Positions 32,020 through 44,785 of a stretch of 64,000 nt of DNA are shown here, in pieces (positions within the stretch are counted from its first letter, which is position 1; every line of letters begins with the position of its first letter). The notes beneath the pieces are model-generated. The model ran no database searches, was not told the DNA's origin, and saw only the letters and a program-made list of their open reading frames with translations. The stretch covers positions 372,001 to 436,000 of the forward strand of contig PGZJ01000003.1 of assembly GCA_002840055.1 (NCBI GenBank), read 5' to 3'. Both the position numbers and the translations under genes were made by a program. Source of the stretch: Gammaproteobacteria bacterium HGW-Gammaproteobacteria-11 (GTDB lineage Bacteria; Pseudomonadota; Gammaproteobacteria; Pseudomonadales; Pseudomonadaceae).

Positions 32020-33200
32020 GTGATTACTCGATTTTCACCTCCGAGTCCGTCTCCGAGGGTCACCCGGACAAACTCGCCGACCAGATCTCTGACGCCGTGC
32101 TGGATGCCATCATCAGCGAAGACAAGTTCGCCCGCGTTGCCTGCGAAACCATGGTCAAGACCGGTGTCGCCATCGTCGGTGGTGAAATCACCACCAGCGC
32201 CTGGGTCGATCTGGAAGACCTGGTGCGCAATGTGATCAAGGATGTTGGCTACACCTCGTCCGAGGTCGGTTATGACGGCGATACCTGCGGCGTGATCAAC
32301 ATCATCGGCAAGCAGTCACCGGATATCGCCCAGGGCGTAGATCGGCAAAAGCCGGAAGACCAGGGCGCCGGTGACCAGGGCCTGATGTTCGGTTATGCCA
32401 GCAACGAAACCGACGTACTGATGCCTGCACCCATTACCTTTGCCCACCGCCTGGTCGAGCGACAGTCGGAAGTACGCAAGAACGGCACCCTGAGCTGGCT
32501 GCGCCCGGATGCCAAATCCCAGGTCACCTGCCGCTATGACAATGGCAAAGTGGTCGGTATCGACGCCATCGTCCTCTCGACCCAGCACAATCCGGAGATC
32601 AGCCAGGCTGACCTGAAGGAAGCGGTCATGGAAGAGATCGTCAAGCAGGTGATCCCAGCGCATTTGCTGCATGCCGACACCCAGTACCACATCAACCCGA
32701 CCGGCAAGTTCGTGATTGGCGGCCCGGTGGGTGACTGCGGCCTGACCGGCCGCAAGATCATTGTTGACACCTATGGCGGCATGGCCCGCCATGGTGGTGG
32801 CGCCTTCTCCGGCAAGGACCCGTCCAAGGTTGACCGTAGTGCCGCCTATGCTGGTCGCTATGTCGCCAAGAACATCGTTGCCGCCGGTCTGGCCGAGCGT
32901 TGCGAAATTCAGGTGTCCTACGCCATCGGCGTAGCACTGCCGACCTCGGTCTCGATCAACACCTTCGGCACCGGCAAGATCAGCGACGAGCAGATTGTCA
33001 AACTGGTACGCGAGCACTTCGACCTGCGCCCCTACGCCATCACGCGCATGCTCGACCTGCTGCACCCGATGTACCGCGCCACCGCCGCCTACGGCCACTT
33101 CGGTCGTACGCCAGTGGAAATGACGGTCAAGGGCGATACCTTTATTGCGTTTCCGTGGGAGAAAACGGACAAGGCGGAGGCGCTGCGCGCCAGCCTTTAA
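32016..33200 (+). CDS. metK: S-adenosylmethionine synthetase
   Basis: [51 protein letters not shown]; 4-bp ATGA overlap with preceding gene. Confidence 0.97.
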   Translation: MSDYSIFTSESVSEGHPDKLADQISDAVLDAIISEDKFARVACETMVKTGVAIVGGEITTSAWVDLEDLVRNVIKDVGYTSSEVGYDGDTCGVINIIGKQSPDIAQGVDRQKPEDQGAGDQGLMFGYASNETDVLMPAPITFAHRLVERQSEVRKNGTLSWLRPDAKSQVTCRYDNGKVVGIDAIVLSTQHNPEISQADLKEAVMEEIVKQVIPAHLLHADTQYHINPTGKFVIGGPVGDCGLTGRKIIVDTYGGMARHGGGAFSGKDPSKVDRSAAYAGRYVAKNIVAAGLAERCEIQVSYAIGVALPTSVSINTFGTGKISDEQIVKLVREHFDLRPYAITRMLDLLHPMYRATAAYGHFGRTPVEMTVKGDTFIAFPWEKTDKAEALRASL

Positions 33201-33346
33201 GCTGGAAGCTGGAAGCTGGAAGCTGGAAGCTGGAAGCTGGAAGCTGGAAAGTCTGGTTCAAGCGGATTGGAAGTCAAGCAGGTATTACGCTTTGACATAA
33301 AGAAAACCAAGCCGCTCGAACTACTTCAAGCTTCCAGCTTCAAGCT
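33201..33346. repeat. heptad repeat element (gctggaa x7) with inverted right arm
   Basis: Seven tandem gctggaa units at 33201-33249; complementary cttcaagcttccagcttcaagct at 33323-33346. Confidence 0.9.
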
Positions 33347-33351
33347 GAAAA

Positions 33352-33816
33352 CTAACGTCGATAGCCGTCATGACACGCCTTACAGGCCTGCTGCACGGTC
33401 TGCATGGCGGAAGCAACCTGCTCGGGGGCGTCGACGCCCTGAGCGGTGATCTGCTGAAGCGCGGCAACCGCCGACTGGTATTGCGCGATGCGAGCGGTAA
33501 AGCCCTCCGCATCGGACCAGACCGCAGGTAACGCCTGATTAGGCTGCGGGTTCTCCGAGTCGGGCGCGGAGAAATGGGTCCAGGGCACATCGGCCAGTTG
33601 CACGAGTTGCTCGGCATGCTGAGCAAAGGCCGGGCCATCAAAGGCCAGGCGTCCCTGAAGCATGCCACCCATGGGTTCGCTATGCTGCAGGAATTGGTTG
33701 AACAGGGCCTGACGCTGGCCCTCAGGCGAGGCTGGATCGGCCTGCTGCGGACTACAGGCCGACATCGCCAGCAACACTGGCAGGAACAGAGTTTTCAGGG
33801 TTGGAACGGCTGGCAT
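33352..33816 (-). CDS. cytochrome c'-like lipoprotein
   Basis: Lipobox-like LLAMSAC and C-terminal CKACH heme motif. Confidence 0.7.
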   Translation of the reverse strand: MPAVPTLKTLFLPVLLAMSACSPQQADPASPEGQRQALFNQFLQHSEPMGGMLQGRLAFDGPAFAQHAEQLVQLADVPWTHFSAPDSENPQPNQALPAVWSDAEGFTARIAQYQSAVAALQQITAQGVDAPEQVASAMQTVQQACKACHDGYRR

Positions 33817-33925
33817 GGTTTCTTCCCACTGACGATTTAACAAGGCGGGGGACAATATCACGCTCCCCGCAAAACAGGCCAAGTACAGGCTGTTTCAGCA
33901 TGTACCGGCCATTGAACTTGACCCC

Positions 33926-34137
33926 GTTCGAGGGGCGCTGCAGCGACTTTTGCTGACCCGAGGCAGGTGCTCGCGGGGCAGTGCGGTGGTGGACCGTCAA
34001 TGGCAGGGATGCCATTGATGAGCCTACAGGGACGTATTCACGGCGTGTCCACCACCGCACTGCCCCGCTTGCACAGAACTTTCATCGGTCGCAGGTCGTC
34101 AGGCTCGAACGTTGTCGTTAAACAATCAACCGCGCCC
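33926..34137 (+). ncRNA. candidate SAH riboswitch interrupted by a ~108-bp palindromic element
   Basis: P1 gttcgag (33926-32)/ctcgaac (34104-10); pseudoknot gggcgc (33933-38)/gcgccc (34132-37); conserved GCGCTGC and CAGGCTCG blocks; upstream of ahcY. Confidence 0.75.
33967..34074. repeat. palindromic dispersed element, copy 2
   Basis: Long inverted arms ggtgctcgcggggcagtgcggtggtgga / tccaccaccgcactgccccgc with core gcctacagggacgtattcacggcgtg. Confidence 0.85.
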
Positions 34138-34165
34138 ATTCGCTAACTACGAATGGAGTAATCGC

Positions 34166-35575
<1,410 letters not shown>

Positions 35576-35640
35576 AGATAGCGGCAAGCGGTAAGCTACA
35601 AGCGGCAAGTGGAGAGTGCAACCTGCACCCTCTGCTTTTA

Positions 35641-35781
35641 GCTGAAGGCTGAAGGCTGAAGGCTGAAGGCTGAAGGCTGAAAAGAGAGGATTTTTTTCGC
35701 CTGGCCGTCAAGCACTTGTTAGTACCTGGCGGCAAACAATGCCTCAACTCGGACCACTTCAAGCTTTCAGCCTTAAGCCTG
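35641..35781. repeat. heptad repeat element (gctgaag x5 plus one variant) with inverted right arm
   Basis: gctgaag units 35641-35682; right arm cttcaagctttcagccttaagcct. Confidence 0.88.
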
Positions 35782-35831
35782 GAAGCCAACAACAATTGAA
35801 CACAGCCCACATCGATAAGGGCAGGAACCGC

Positions 35832-36674
35832 ATGACTAACAATACCAACAAGGCCCCGGTCAGCTTTGAATTCTTTCCGACCAAGACCGAGGCCGGGCAC
35901 GAGAAGCTGATTGCCACGGGCAAGATACTGGCTGCCGAGAACCCCGAGTTTTTCTCGGTGACCTACGGTGCCGGTGGCTCGACCCGCGACGGCACGCTGA
36001 AAACCGTGCTGCAACTGGACCAGGAAGTGCAGGTGCCGACCGCACCGCACCTGTCCTGTGTCGGCGACAGCAAGGACGATCTACGCAGCCTGCTGAATCT
36101 GTACAAGGATGCCGGCATCAAGCGCATTGTCGCGCTGCGTGGCGACCTGCCCTCGGGCATGGGCCAGGCCTCCGGCGAGCTGCGCTATGCCAACGAACTG
36201 GTGGAGTTTATCCGCAACGAGACGGGCGACCACTTCACCATCGAAGTCGCTGCCTATCCGGAAGCGCATCCCCAGGCCCGGCATTTTGAAGCCGACCTGG
36301 AGAACTTCATTCGCAAGGCCAAATCCGGTGCCGACAGCGCCATCACCCAGTACTTCTTCACCGCCGACTGCTATTTCTACTTTGTCGACCGGGTACGCAA
36401 GGCCGGGGTGGATATTCCGATTGTGCCGGGCATCATGCCGATCACCAATTACAGCAAGCTGGCCCGCTTCTCGGACGCCTGCGGTGCCGAGATCCCGCGC
36501 TGGATTCGCAAGCAACTGGAATCCTACGGTGACGACAGCGAGAGCATTGGCGCTTTCGGCACCCAGGTGATCACCGAGCTGTGCCAGCGTCTGATCGAAG
36601 GCGGCGCTCCCAGCCTGCACTTCTACACCCTGAACCAGGCCGAGCCCTCCCTGGCGGTCTGGCGCAACCTGTAA
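35832..36674 (+). CDS. metF: methylenetetrahydrofolate reductase
   Basis: PVSFEFFPTKTEAGHEKL, FSVTYGAGGSTRDGTL, RIVALRGDLPSG. Confidence 0.95.
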   Translation: MTNNTNKAPVSFEFFPTKTEAGHEKLIATGKILAAENPEFFSVTYGAGGSTRDGTLKTVLQLDQEVQVPTAPHLSCVGDSKDDLRSLLNLYKDAGIKRIVALRGDLPSGMGQASGELRYANELVEFIRNETGDHFTIEVAAYPEAHPQARHFEADLENFIRKAKSGADSAITQYFFTADCYFYFVDRVRKAGVDIPIVPGIMPITNYSKLARFSDACGAEIPRWIRKQLESYGDDSESIGAFGTQVITELCQRLIEGGAPSLHFYTLNQAEPSLAVWRNL

Positions 36675-36834
36675 TCCATCGCGCATCCGGACGCCCGCTG
36701 ACAGCGGCGTCCGGTCAGGCTGTGACCTGACTGGCAATTAAGTAGGCAGCCGCTTTACAAGCACGCTGGGCGCTTTATACTCGCCTGCAATCGGGACTCT
36801 CCCTGCCATTCTCCAGTCACAGGACGACAACGCC

Positions 36835-37239
36835 ATGCCCAGCAAGGATGCTGACACTGCCATGCGCTGGTTGCCCGCCCTGTTGGCCTTTGTGCTCTGG
36901 GGCGGCTGGGCGCTGTATGCCAACCTCACCGAATCCACCAGCCAGGCCATTATTGCCGGTGTTCTGCAGGGCACCGCAAGTGCCGTGATTACCCTGTGCA
37001 TGGCCCTGGCAATCGATCGCCTGTTCCCGCTGTTTCGCCAGCCCCTGCTGGCCGTGCTGCTGCCGCCCTTGCTTGTTGTCAGCATCACCAGCAGCCTGCT
37101 GTTTGTCCTGCATAGCCTCGGTCAGACCCCCCGTCTGTGGTTGACCATACTGCCGCCCAGCGCCGTGGCCTTTGCCTTTTGTCTGTTTCTGACTGTACGG
37201 CTTGCCCTGCAGAACCGCCCCACTACTCCGGAGTCCTGA
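36835..37239 (+). CDS. integral membrane protein, hypothetical
   Basis: 134 aa, several TM segments. Confidence 0.6.
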   Translation: MPSKDADTAMRWLPALLAFVLWGGWALYANLTESTSQAIIAGVLQGTASAVITLCMALAIDRLFPLFRQPLLAVLLPPLLVVSITSSLLFVLHSLGQTPRLWLTILPPSAVAFAFCLFLTVRLALQNRPTTPES

Positions 37240-37246
37240 GCCGCGC

Positions 37247-37909
37247 ATGAGCCAAACGCCTAATCGTCGACCCCTGAAGGTGCGTGACCAGCGCATCATG
37301 ACCCGCTTTGCCGCCTGGCTGTCGCAGCGACAGGTCACACCCAACCAGATCTCCGTGCTGAGTGTGGTGTTTGCCCTGGGCGGCGCACTGGCCCTGTTTC
37401 TGGCTGGCAACAGCAGCGGCGGACTGAAGTCCGCGTGCTTTGTGCTGGCCGCGCTGATGATCCAGCTGCGCCTGCTGTGCAACCTGTTCGATGGCATGGT
37501 CGCCATGGAAGGCGGCAAGCAGACACCGGCCGGCGAGCTGTTCAATGATGTACCGGACCGCATTGCCGATCCGCTGCTGATCGTCGCCTGCGCCCTGGCC
37601 CTGCCGGACTACCCCTCGGCAGTCTGGCTGGCCTGGCTCGGTGCACTACTGGCGGTGCTGAGTGCCTATATCCGCGTGCTGGGCGTCTCACTGGGACTGC
37701 CCGCCGACTTTCGCGGGCCCATGGCCAAGCAACAACGCATGGCCTTGATGACCCTGGCCTGCCTGCTCTCCGCCATCGAGTTCCTCTGGAATGGTGCCGG
37801 GCTGGTGCTCTGGATCAGTTTGATTGTGCTGGTCGTAGGTACGGCCCTGACCTGCCTGCGCCGCCTGGCCACGGCCTACTCCCTTCTGCAACACGGTAAA
37901 GGTGACTGA
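37247..37909 (+). CDS. CDP-alcohol phosphatidyltransferase family protein
   Basis: CDP-alcohol motif region (NLFDGMVAMEGGKQTPAGELFNDVPDRIAD). Confidence 0.85.
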   Translation: MSQTPNRRPLKVRDQRIMTRFAAWLSQRQVTPNQISVLSVVFALGGALALFLAGNSSGGLKSACFVLAALMIQLRLLCNLFDGMVAMEGGKQTPAGELFNDVPDRIADPLLIVACALALPDYPSAVWLAWLGALLAVLSAYIRVLGVSLGLPADFRGPMAKQQRMALMTLACLLSAIEFLWNGAGLVLWISLIVLVVGTALTCLRRLATAYSLLQHGKGD

Positions 37910-37911
37910 AC

Positions 37912-38874
37912 ATGGATAGCGATATCGGCTTGCCCTTCATGCTGGAACTCACGCCCAACACGCTCACCGCCATGGTTTGCGTACTGTTGATGCTGGTCGC
38001 TGCGACCCTGACACAGTGGGTGTTGAAACTGAGCATGGCGGAATCGGCCCATCTGGAGCTGCGCCAACGCATCAACTCCTGGTGGATCATGGTCGCCGTG
38101 GTCTTTACCGCGCTGATGATCGGCCGCACCGCGTCGCTGATCTTCTTCACCATTCTCAGCTTTATTGCCCTGCGCGAGTTCTTCTCGATCCTGCCGATCC
38201 GGGTAACCGATCGCCGGCTGATCCTCGCCCTGTACCTGATGATCCCGCTGCACTACTACTGGATCGCCAGCGACTGGTACGGCATGTTCATCATCTTTAT
38301 CCCGGTCTACCTGTTCCTGCTGATTCCCTTCGGCCTGCTCATGCTGGGCGAAACCAAGGGCTTTATCCGCGCGGTGGCCTCCTACCAGTGGGCGGTGATG
38401 ACCACGGTCTTTGCCATCAGCCACGTCGCCTATCTGCTGATGCTGCCGCCCGAGGTCAACCCGGCCGGTGGAAGCGTGGGTCTGGTGATCTACCTGGTCT
38501 TCCTCACCCAGTTCAATGACGTCGCGCAGTACATCTGGGGCAAGACCCTGGGCCAACGCAAAATCGTCCCGGCCATCAGCCCGAACAAGACCTGGGCCGG
38601 ATTCCTCGGCGGCGTCGCCACCACTACCCTACTGGGCGCCGTACTGGCGCTATGGCTGACGCCGCTGAATTTCTGGCAGGGCCTGTTCGCCGGCGCATTG
38701 ATCGGGGTTGCCGGTTTTGTTGGCGACCTGACCGTCTCGGCGGTCAAGCGCGACCTGTGCATCAAGGATACCGGACGGCTGATACCCGGCCACGGCGGCA
38801 TTCTCGACCGCATCGACAGCCTGATGTACACCGCGCCGTTGTTCTTCCATTACCTGGTCTACATGAAATACTGA
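37912..38874 (+). CDS. phosphatidate cytidylyltransferase (CdsA-like)
   Basis: C-terminal signature DLTVSAVKRDLCIKDTGRLIPGHGGILDRIDSL. Confidence 0.92.
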   Translation: MDSDIGLPFMLELTPNTLTAMVCVLLMLVAATLTQWVLKLSMAESAHLELRQRINSWWIMVAVVFTALMIGRTASLIFFTILSFIALREFFSILPIRVTDRRLILALYLMIPLHYYWIASDWYGMFIIFIPVYLFLLIPFGLLMLGETKGFIRAVASYQWAVMTTVFAISHVAYLLMLPPEVNPAGGSVGLVIYLVFLTQFNDVAQYIWGKTLGQRKIVPAISPNKTWAGFLGGVATTTLLGAVLALWLTPLNFWQGLFAGALIGVAGFVGDLTVSAVKRDLCIKDTGRLIPGHGGILDRIDSLMYTAPLFFHYLVYMKY

Positions 38875-38889
38875 GCCAAAGGACACCCC

Positions 38890-39555
38890 ATGCCCCTGAT
38901 CAAACGTCTGCCGAAGATACTGTTCTTCCTGTTTATCGTGCGTCCCGTGGTTTACCTGATGCTCGGCTTGAACGTGCAGCAGCGTGAACTGCTGCCGACC
39001 AAAGGGCCGGCAATTCTCGCCGCCAACCACAACAGCCACCTGGATACCCTGGCGCTGATGGCGCTGTATCCGCTGTCAGCCCTGCACCGCCTGCGTCCGG
39101 TGGCGGCCGCCGACTACTTTCTGCGCAACCGCTTTACCAGTTGGCTGTCGCTCAACCTGATCGGCATTATCCCGCTGGATCGTCAGGGCCAGGTCGACAA
39201 GGACAAGGTCTTCGAGCAGTGTCAGCAAGCGCTGGGCGACGATCAGATACTGCTGCTGTTCCCCGAGGGCAGTCGCGGCGACCCGGAACAGCTGCAACCG
39301 CTGCGCAAGGGCATCTATCATCTGGCACGCTGTCATGCCGGCACCACCGTGACGCCGATTGCCCTGCATGGCCTGGGCCGCGCCCTGCCCAAGGGTGGCT
39401 CGATGATTGTGCCGTTCAACTGCGATGTGGTGATTGGCTCGCCGCTCACACCGGGCGAGGATTGCGAGACCTTCATGGGCGAACTGCAACAGGCGCTGGA
39501 AAGCCAGTTGGCCAGTTGCATCACCCGTCGCGAAGTCAACGAAGACCTGAACTGA
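38890..39555 (+). CDS. 1-acyl-sn-glycerol-3-phosphate acyltransferase-like
   Basis: AANHNSHLDTLAL and LFPEGSRGDPEQ motifs. Confidence 0.88.
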   Translation: MPLIKRLPKILFFLFIVRPVVYLMLGLNVQQRELLPTKGPAILAANHNSHLDTLALMALYPLSALHRLRPVAAADYFLRNRFTSWLSLNLIGIIPLDRQGQVDKDKVFEQCQQALGDDQILLLFPEGSRGDPEQLQPLRKGIYHLARCHAGTTVTPIALHGLGRALPKGGSMIVPFNCDVVIGSPLTPGEDCETFMGELQQALESQLASCITRREVNEDLN

Positions 39556-39717
39556 CCGCCTTGCAGCCGGGCCGCGGGCGCGTCCGTCGGTCGGCCCGCG
39601 CTGCCCCAGGCAGGTTTTAGCTGCCTGCCAGCGCAGTTTCTGCTAAACTCGCGCTCCTTCATCATCGGCCGTACGGACAGACCTGTTCCGCAAACGGCCA
39701 TCACAGGGTTTATCTGA

Positions 39718-41208
39718 ATGTCCTTTGCTACTCTCGGCCTCTCCGACGTGCTGATGCGCGCCGTTGCAGCCACCGGTTACACCTCTCCAACCCCCGTACA
39801 AGCCCAGGCAATCCCCGCCGTACTCGAAGGCCGCGACCTCATGGTTGCCGCCCAGACCGGTACCGGCAAGACGGCCGGCTTTGCTCTGCCGATTCTGGAA
39901 AAACTCTTTCCGCTCGGCCATCCGGATCCAACATACCGTCGTACTGCCAAGCAGATACGCGTTCTGGTACTGACTCCGACCCGTGAACTCGCGGCCCAGG
40001 TGCACGACAGCTTTACCAGCTACGGCGGCGAACTGCCGATGAAAAGCGCCTGCATCTTCGGCGGCGTAGGTGCTACGCCACAGATCAAGGCCATTGCCCC
40101 CGGTCTGGACGTACTGGTGGCCTGCCCCGGTCGCCTGCTGGACCTGACCAACCAGCGCATGGTTGACCTGTCCAAGGTGGAAATTCTGGTTCTCGACGAA
40201 GCCGACCGCATGCTCGACATGGGCTTTATCCATGACGTGAAAAAGGTCATTGCCAAGCTGCCAACCAAGCGTCAGACACTGCTGTTCTCGGCGACCTTCT
40301 CAAAGGAAATCACCGAGCTGGCGAATAAGCTGTTGAACAACCCGGCACGCATTGAAGTGACCCCGCCCAACACCACCGTTGAGCGCATTGAACAGAAAGT
40401 CTACCGCGTGGCCGCCGGTCACAAGCGCGCCCTCACCGCCCACCTGATTACCATGGGCGCCTGGGAGCAGGTGCTGGTCTTTACCCGCACCAAGCACGGC
40501 GCCAACCGTCTGGCCGAATACCTGGACAAGAACGGCCTGCCGGCTGCCGCGATCCATGGCAACAAGAGCCAGAGCGCGCGCACCAAGGCGCTGGCTGATT
40601 TCAAAGCCAACAAGCTGCGCATTCTGGTTGCAACCGATATTGCCGCACGCGGGCTGGACATCGACCAACTGCCCCACGTGATCAACTTCGAACTGCCGAA
40701 TGTCTCGGAAGACTACGTCCACCGCATTGGCCGTACCGGTCGTGCCGGTCGCAGCGGTGAAGCGGTATCACTGGTCTGCCCGGACGAGGAAAAGCTGCTC
40801 AAGGCGATTGAGCGCATGACCCGGCAGAAAATTGATGAGGGCAGTCTGGTTGGCTTTGAGCCACCGGCACAGTCCGAAATGAACAGCGATCGTCCCGAGC
40901 GCCAGCGCGGCGCGCCAGCCAATGCCAACGGTCGCGGTCAACGCCCGGCCAATGGCAGTGGCACAGGCCGCAGTCAGGGTCGCAGTGACAAGCCGCGCAG
41001 CGAAAAACCCCGTACCGACAAGCCGCGCAGCTCCCAGCCGCCACGCGCTGCCCGGGTCAACAGTGAGCCACAGGACAGCGTTACTGAAGAGCGCCGTCAT
41101 CAGGCCCACGGCAACCGTGCCGCTCCCAGCACGCCCAAGACCGACGCACCGCGCCGCCCGGCCGGTAACCGTCCGCAGCGGGAAAAGCCGGCCTTGTTCG
41201 GCCGCTAA
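39718..41208 (+). CDS. DEAD-box RNA helicase (RhlE-like)
   Basis: [46 protein letters not shown]; basic low-complexity C-terminus. Confidence 0.9.
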   Translation: MSFATLGLSDVLMRAVAATGYTSPTPVQAQAIPAVLEGRDLMVAAQTGTGKTAGFALPILEKLFPLGHPDPTYRRTAKQIRVLVLTPTRELAAQVHDSFTSYGGELPMKSACIFGGVGATPQIKAIAPGLDVLVACPGRLLDLTNQRMVDLSKVEILVLDEADRMLDMGFIHDVKKVIAKLPTKRQTLLFSATFSKEITELANKLLNNPARIEVTPPNTTVERIEQKVYRVAAGHKRALTAHLITMGAWEQVLVFTRTKHGANRLAEYLDKNGLPAAAIHGNKSQSARTKALADFKANKLRILVATDIAARGLDIDQLPHVINFELPNVSEDYVHRIGRTGRAGRSGEAVSLVCPDEEKLLKAIERMTRQKIDEGSLVGFEPPAQSEMNSDRPERQRGAPANANGRGQRPANGSGTGRSQGRSDKPRSEKPRTDKPRSSQPPRAARVNSEPQDSVTEERRHQAHGNRAAPSTPKTDAPRRPAGNRPQREKPALFGR

Positions 41209-41219
41209 GCAGAGCGATT

Positions 41220-41250
41220 GAAAAAGGGGCCTTTACCGGCCCCTTTTTTC
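41220..41250 (+). terminator. rho-independent terminator after the helicase gene
   Basis: aaaaaggggcc-tttacc-ggcccctttttt. Confidence 0.88.
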
Positions 41251-41344
41251 TGTCCGCGCACCGTAAATGTGATACCGGTCTTTGCCCGACTGACGGCAGC
41301 GCGCGTATAGTGCTGGCATGTTCAACCGCACAGAGAGCACACAT

Positions 41345-41944
41345 ATGAAACGGATATTCGGTACTACCCTGGGTCTCAGCCTGCTGCTCGCCAGCCTTGC
41401 CACCCAGGCAGAAGGACTGTCCCCGACACCCGAGCCCGGTCTGTGGCGCACCGAATCGACTACCCTGATCAACGGCGAAGATCTTCAGGCCACCATCAAA
41501 GCCGCCCAGGAAAGCTTTCTGGAAAGTATGCCTGCCGATCAGCGCGACATGATGCGGCAAATCATGGCTAGCCAGGATGATGCCAACGCTGCCGACATGG
41601 AATGCATCAGCGCAACAGAGGCTGATGCCATGGCCAACCCTGAGGCGGTTCTGGCCAAAGCCCGTGAAGACATGCCCGATTGCCAGCTCACGCTGGAAAG
41701 CAGTAGCAGTGACAAACTGGTTTTTACCGGCACCTGCAGTGGTGATGAAGGCTACGACGGCGACATGCGCGGCGAGTTGACCATGCAGGGCAGCCGCGAA
41801 ATGCACACCCGCTTTGTCGGCCAGGGCCGAATGGATGTAGGTGATCTGCCGGTGGACGGCGACGGTACCGTCAACATTGAAAGCAGCAGCGTGTCACGCT
41901 GGGTCGCGGCTGACTGTGGTGATGTCAAACCCTATAGTGAGTAA
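41345..41944 (+). CDS. DUF3617-like secreted protein
   Basis: Signal peptide MKRIFGTTLGLSLLLASLATQAEG; PGLWRTESTTLINGE. Confidence 0.7.
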   Translation: MKRIFGTTLGLSLLLASLATQAEGLSPTPEPGLWRTESTTLINGEDLQATIKAAQESFLESMPADQRDMMRQIMASQDDANAADMECISATEADAMANPEAVLAKAREDMPDCQLTLESSSSDKLVFTGTCSGDEGYDGDMRGELTMQGSREMHTRFVGQGRMDVGDLPVDGDGTVNIESSSVSRWVAADCGDVKPYSE

Positions 41945-41947
41945 GAC

Positions 41948-43126
41948 CTATTCTGCTAACCAGTCTCGCAGCACCTCGGCTGCGTGCTGGTTGAGCAGCG
42001 GCGGCGCAAGCCGATAACTCACCGGCGTTCGCGACAGACGAATCGGATTGGCCACCAGCTTTACTGATCCGGACAGAGCGTGCTCCATGCTGATCTGCAC
42101 GCCACGGGCACGGACCTGCGGATCAGCAAATACCTGAGCCAGGTTATTGATCGGCCCGCAGGGTACACCGGCCTGCTCCAGATCGCTGATCCACTGTGCG
42201 GTCGTGCGGAATACCGTGACCTGGCGGATCAAGGGAATCAGAACTGTTCGATTGGCCACCCGCGCGGCATTGCTGGCAAAGCGCGGATCGCTGGCCCACT
42301 CCGGTTTTCCTGCAAGATCGCAGAACTTGCGGAACTGACTGTCGTTACCAATGGTAAGAATCAGGTCACCGTCCGCCGTGGGGAAATCCTGGTAGGGCAC
42401 GATATTCGGGTGGGCATTACCCAGCCGCTGCGGCGCCAACCCGGTGGTCAGGTAGTTGAGCGCCTGATTGGCCAGACAGGCCACCTGCACATCCAGCAGG
42501 GCCAGATCAATATGCTGCCCCTGCCCGCTACGCTCCCGCTCAGCCAGGGCCGCCAGAATGGCATTGCTGGCATACAGGCCGGTGAGGATATCCGTGACCG
42601 CCACGCCGACCTTGACCGGCCCGGCACCTGGCTCATCCGCCGCACGACCGGTGACACTCATCAGCCCACCCAGGCCCTGAATCATGAAATCGTAGCCGGC
42701 ACGCTGGGCATAGGGCCCGTCCTGACCAAAGCCGGTCACCGAGCAATAGATCAGTCGCGGATTGATAGCCTGCAGGCTGGCATAGTCCAGCCCATAGGCC
42801 GCCAGACCGCCGACCTTGAAGTTCTCGATCAGCACATCGGCCCTGGCCACCAGCTCACGCACCTGCTGCTGCCCGTCGGGCTGGGTAAAGTCGATGGCAA
42901 TCGAGCGTTTATTACGGTTGGCACAGAGAAAGTAGGCCGCCTCGGAGGTGTCATGTCCGCGCCCATCCTGCAGATAGGGCGGCCCCCAGGCACGGGTGTC
43001 ATCCCCCAGCAGCGGCCGCTCGACCTTGACCACATCCGCCCCCAGATCCGCCAACAACTGCCCGGCCCAGGGACCGGCCAGCACGCGGGACAGATCGAGG
43101 ACACGTAAGCCAGATAATGCAGACAT
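41948..43126 (-). CDS. CaiB/BaiF-family CoA transferase (probable glutarate CoA-transferase by context)
   Basis: LSGLRVLDLSRVLAGPWAGQLLADLGADVVKVE, adjacent to gcdH. Confidence 0.88.
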   Translation of the reverse strand: MSALSGLRVLDLSRVLAGPWAGQLLADLGADVVKVERPLLGDDTRAWGPPYLQDGRGHDTSEAAYFLCANRNKRSIAIDFTQPDGQQQVRELVARADVLIENFKVGGLAAYGLDYASLQAINPRLIYCSVTGFGQDGPYAQRAGYDFMIQGLGGLMSVTGRAADEPGAGPVKVGVAVTDILTGLYASNAILAALAERERSGQGQHIDLALLDVQVACLANQALNYLTTGLAPQRLGNAHPNIVPYQDFPTADGDLILTIGNDSQFRKFCDLAGKPEWASDPRFASNAARVANRTVLIPLIRQVTVFRTTAQWISDLEQAGVPCGPINNLAQVFADPQVRARGVQISMEHALSGSVKLVANPIRLSRTPVSYRLAPPLLNQHAAEVLRDWLAE

Positions 43127-43179
43127 AGATGGCGCCTCAACCATTGGTGGCAAGCAGAACGCTCAAGCGCGAAACCTTC

Positions 43180-43327
43180 GCTGAAGGCTGAAGGCCGTAA
43201 GCTGGAAGACAGGACACGATCGGGCGACCAAAATACTGCATTGGCTCAGCAATGCTGAACCGGGCGCCGCCATCCAACCGAAACACTAACCCCATCTTCC
43301 AGCTTTCAGCCTCTAGCCTCCAGCCGC
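43180..43327. repeat. heptad repeat element with inverted right arm
   Basis: gctgaaggctgaaggccgtaagctggaag ... cttccagctttcagcctctagcctccagc. Confidence 0.78.
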
Positions 43328-43337
43328 CCTTCAGCCG

Positions 43338-44522
<1,185 letters not shown>

Positions 44523-44658
44523 GGGAACTCCGTTCTAGTGTCAGTATGAATAGACGCCAAGCAGGCGCCTGCAGTGGCAACAAGACTAGACCCGATCCAC
44601 CCTCCCGGCAAACGCGTTTTTTTCAGTGACTTGTGCTATTTTGGAACTCCGAAACCCA

Positions 44659-44766
44659 GCCACAAGCCGCAAGCGCCAAGCTACAAGCAAACCTGACCAG
44701 TGCCGAGCACACCAGCTCTGCCAACGCACGGCCAGCTTATCGCTTGCAGCTTGAAGCTTGCCGCTG
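44659..44766. repeat. heptad-like element, diverged (gcaagc/gctacaagc type)
   Basis: cacaagccgcaagcgccaagctacaagc ... ccagcttatcgcttgcagcttgaagcttgccgc. Confidence 0.6.
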
Positions 44767-44785
44767 CTCCAAAGGAGCCACCCCC

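Noticed and set aside
33201-33346. Possible CRISPR array from regular repeats
   Set aside because: Unit is 7 bp with no unique spacers and no cas genes nearby; classified as a heptad element.
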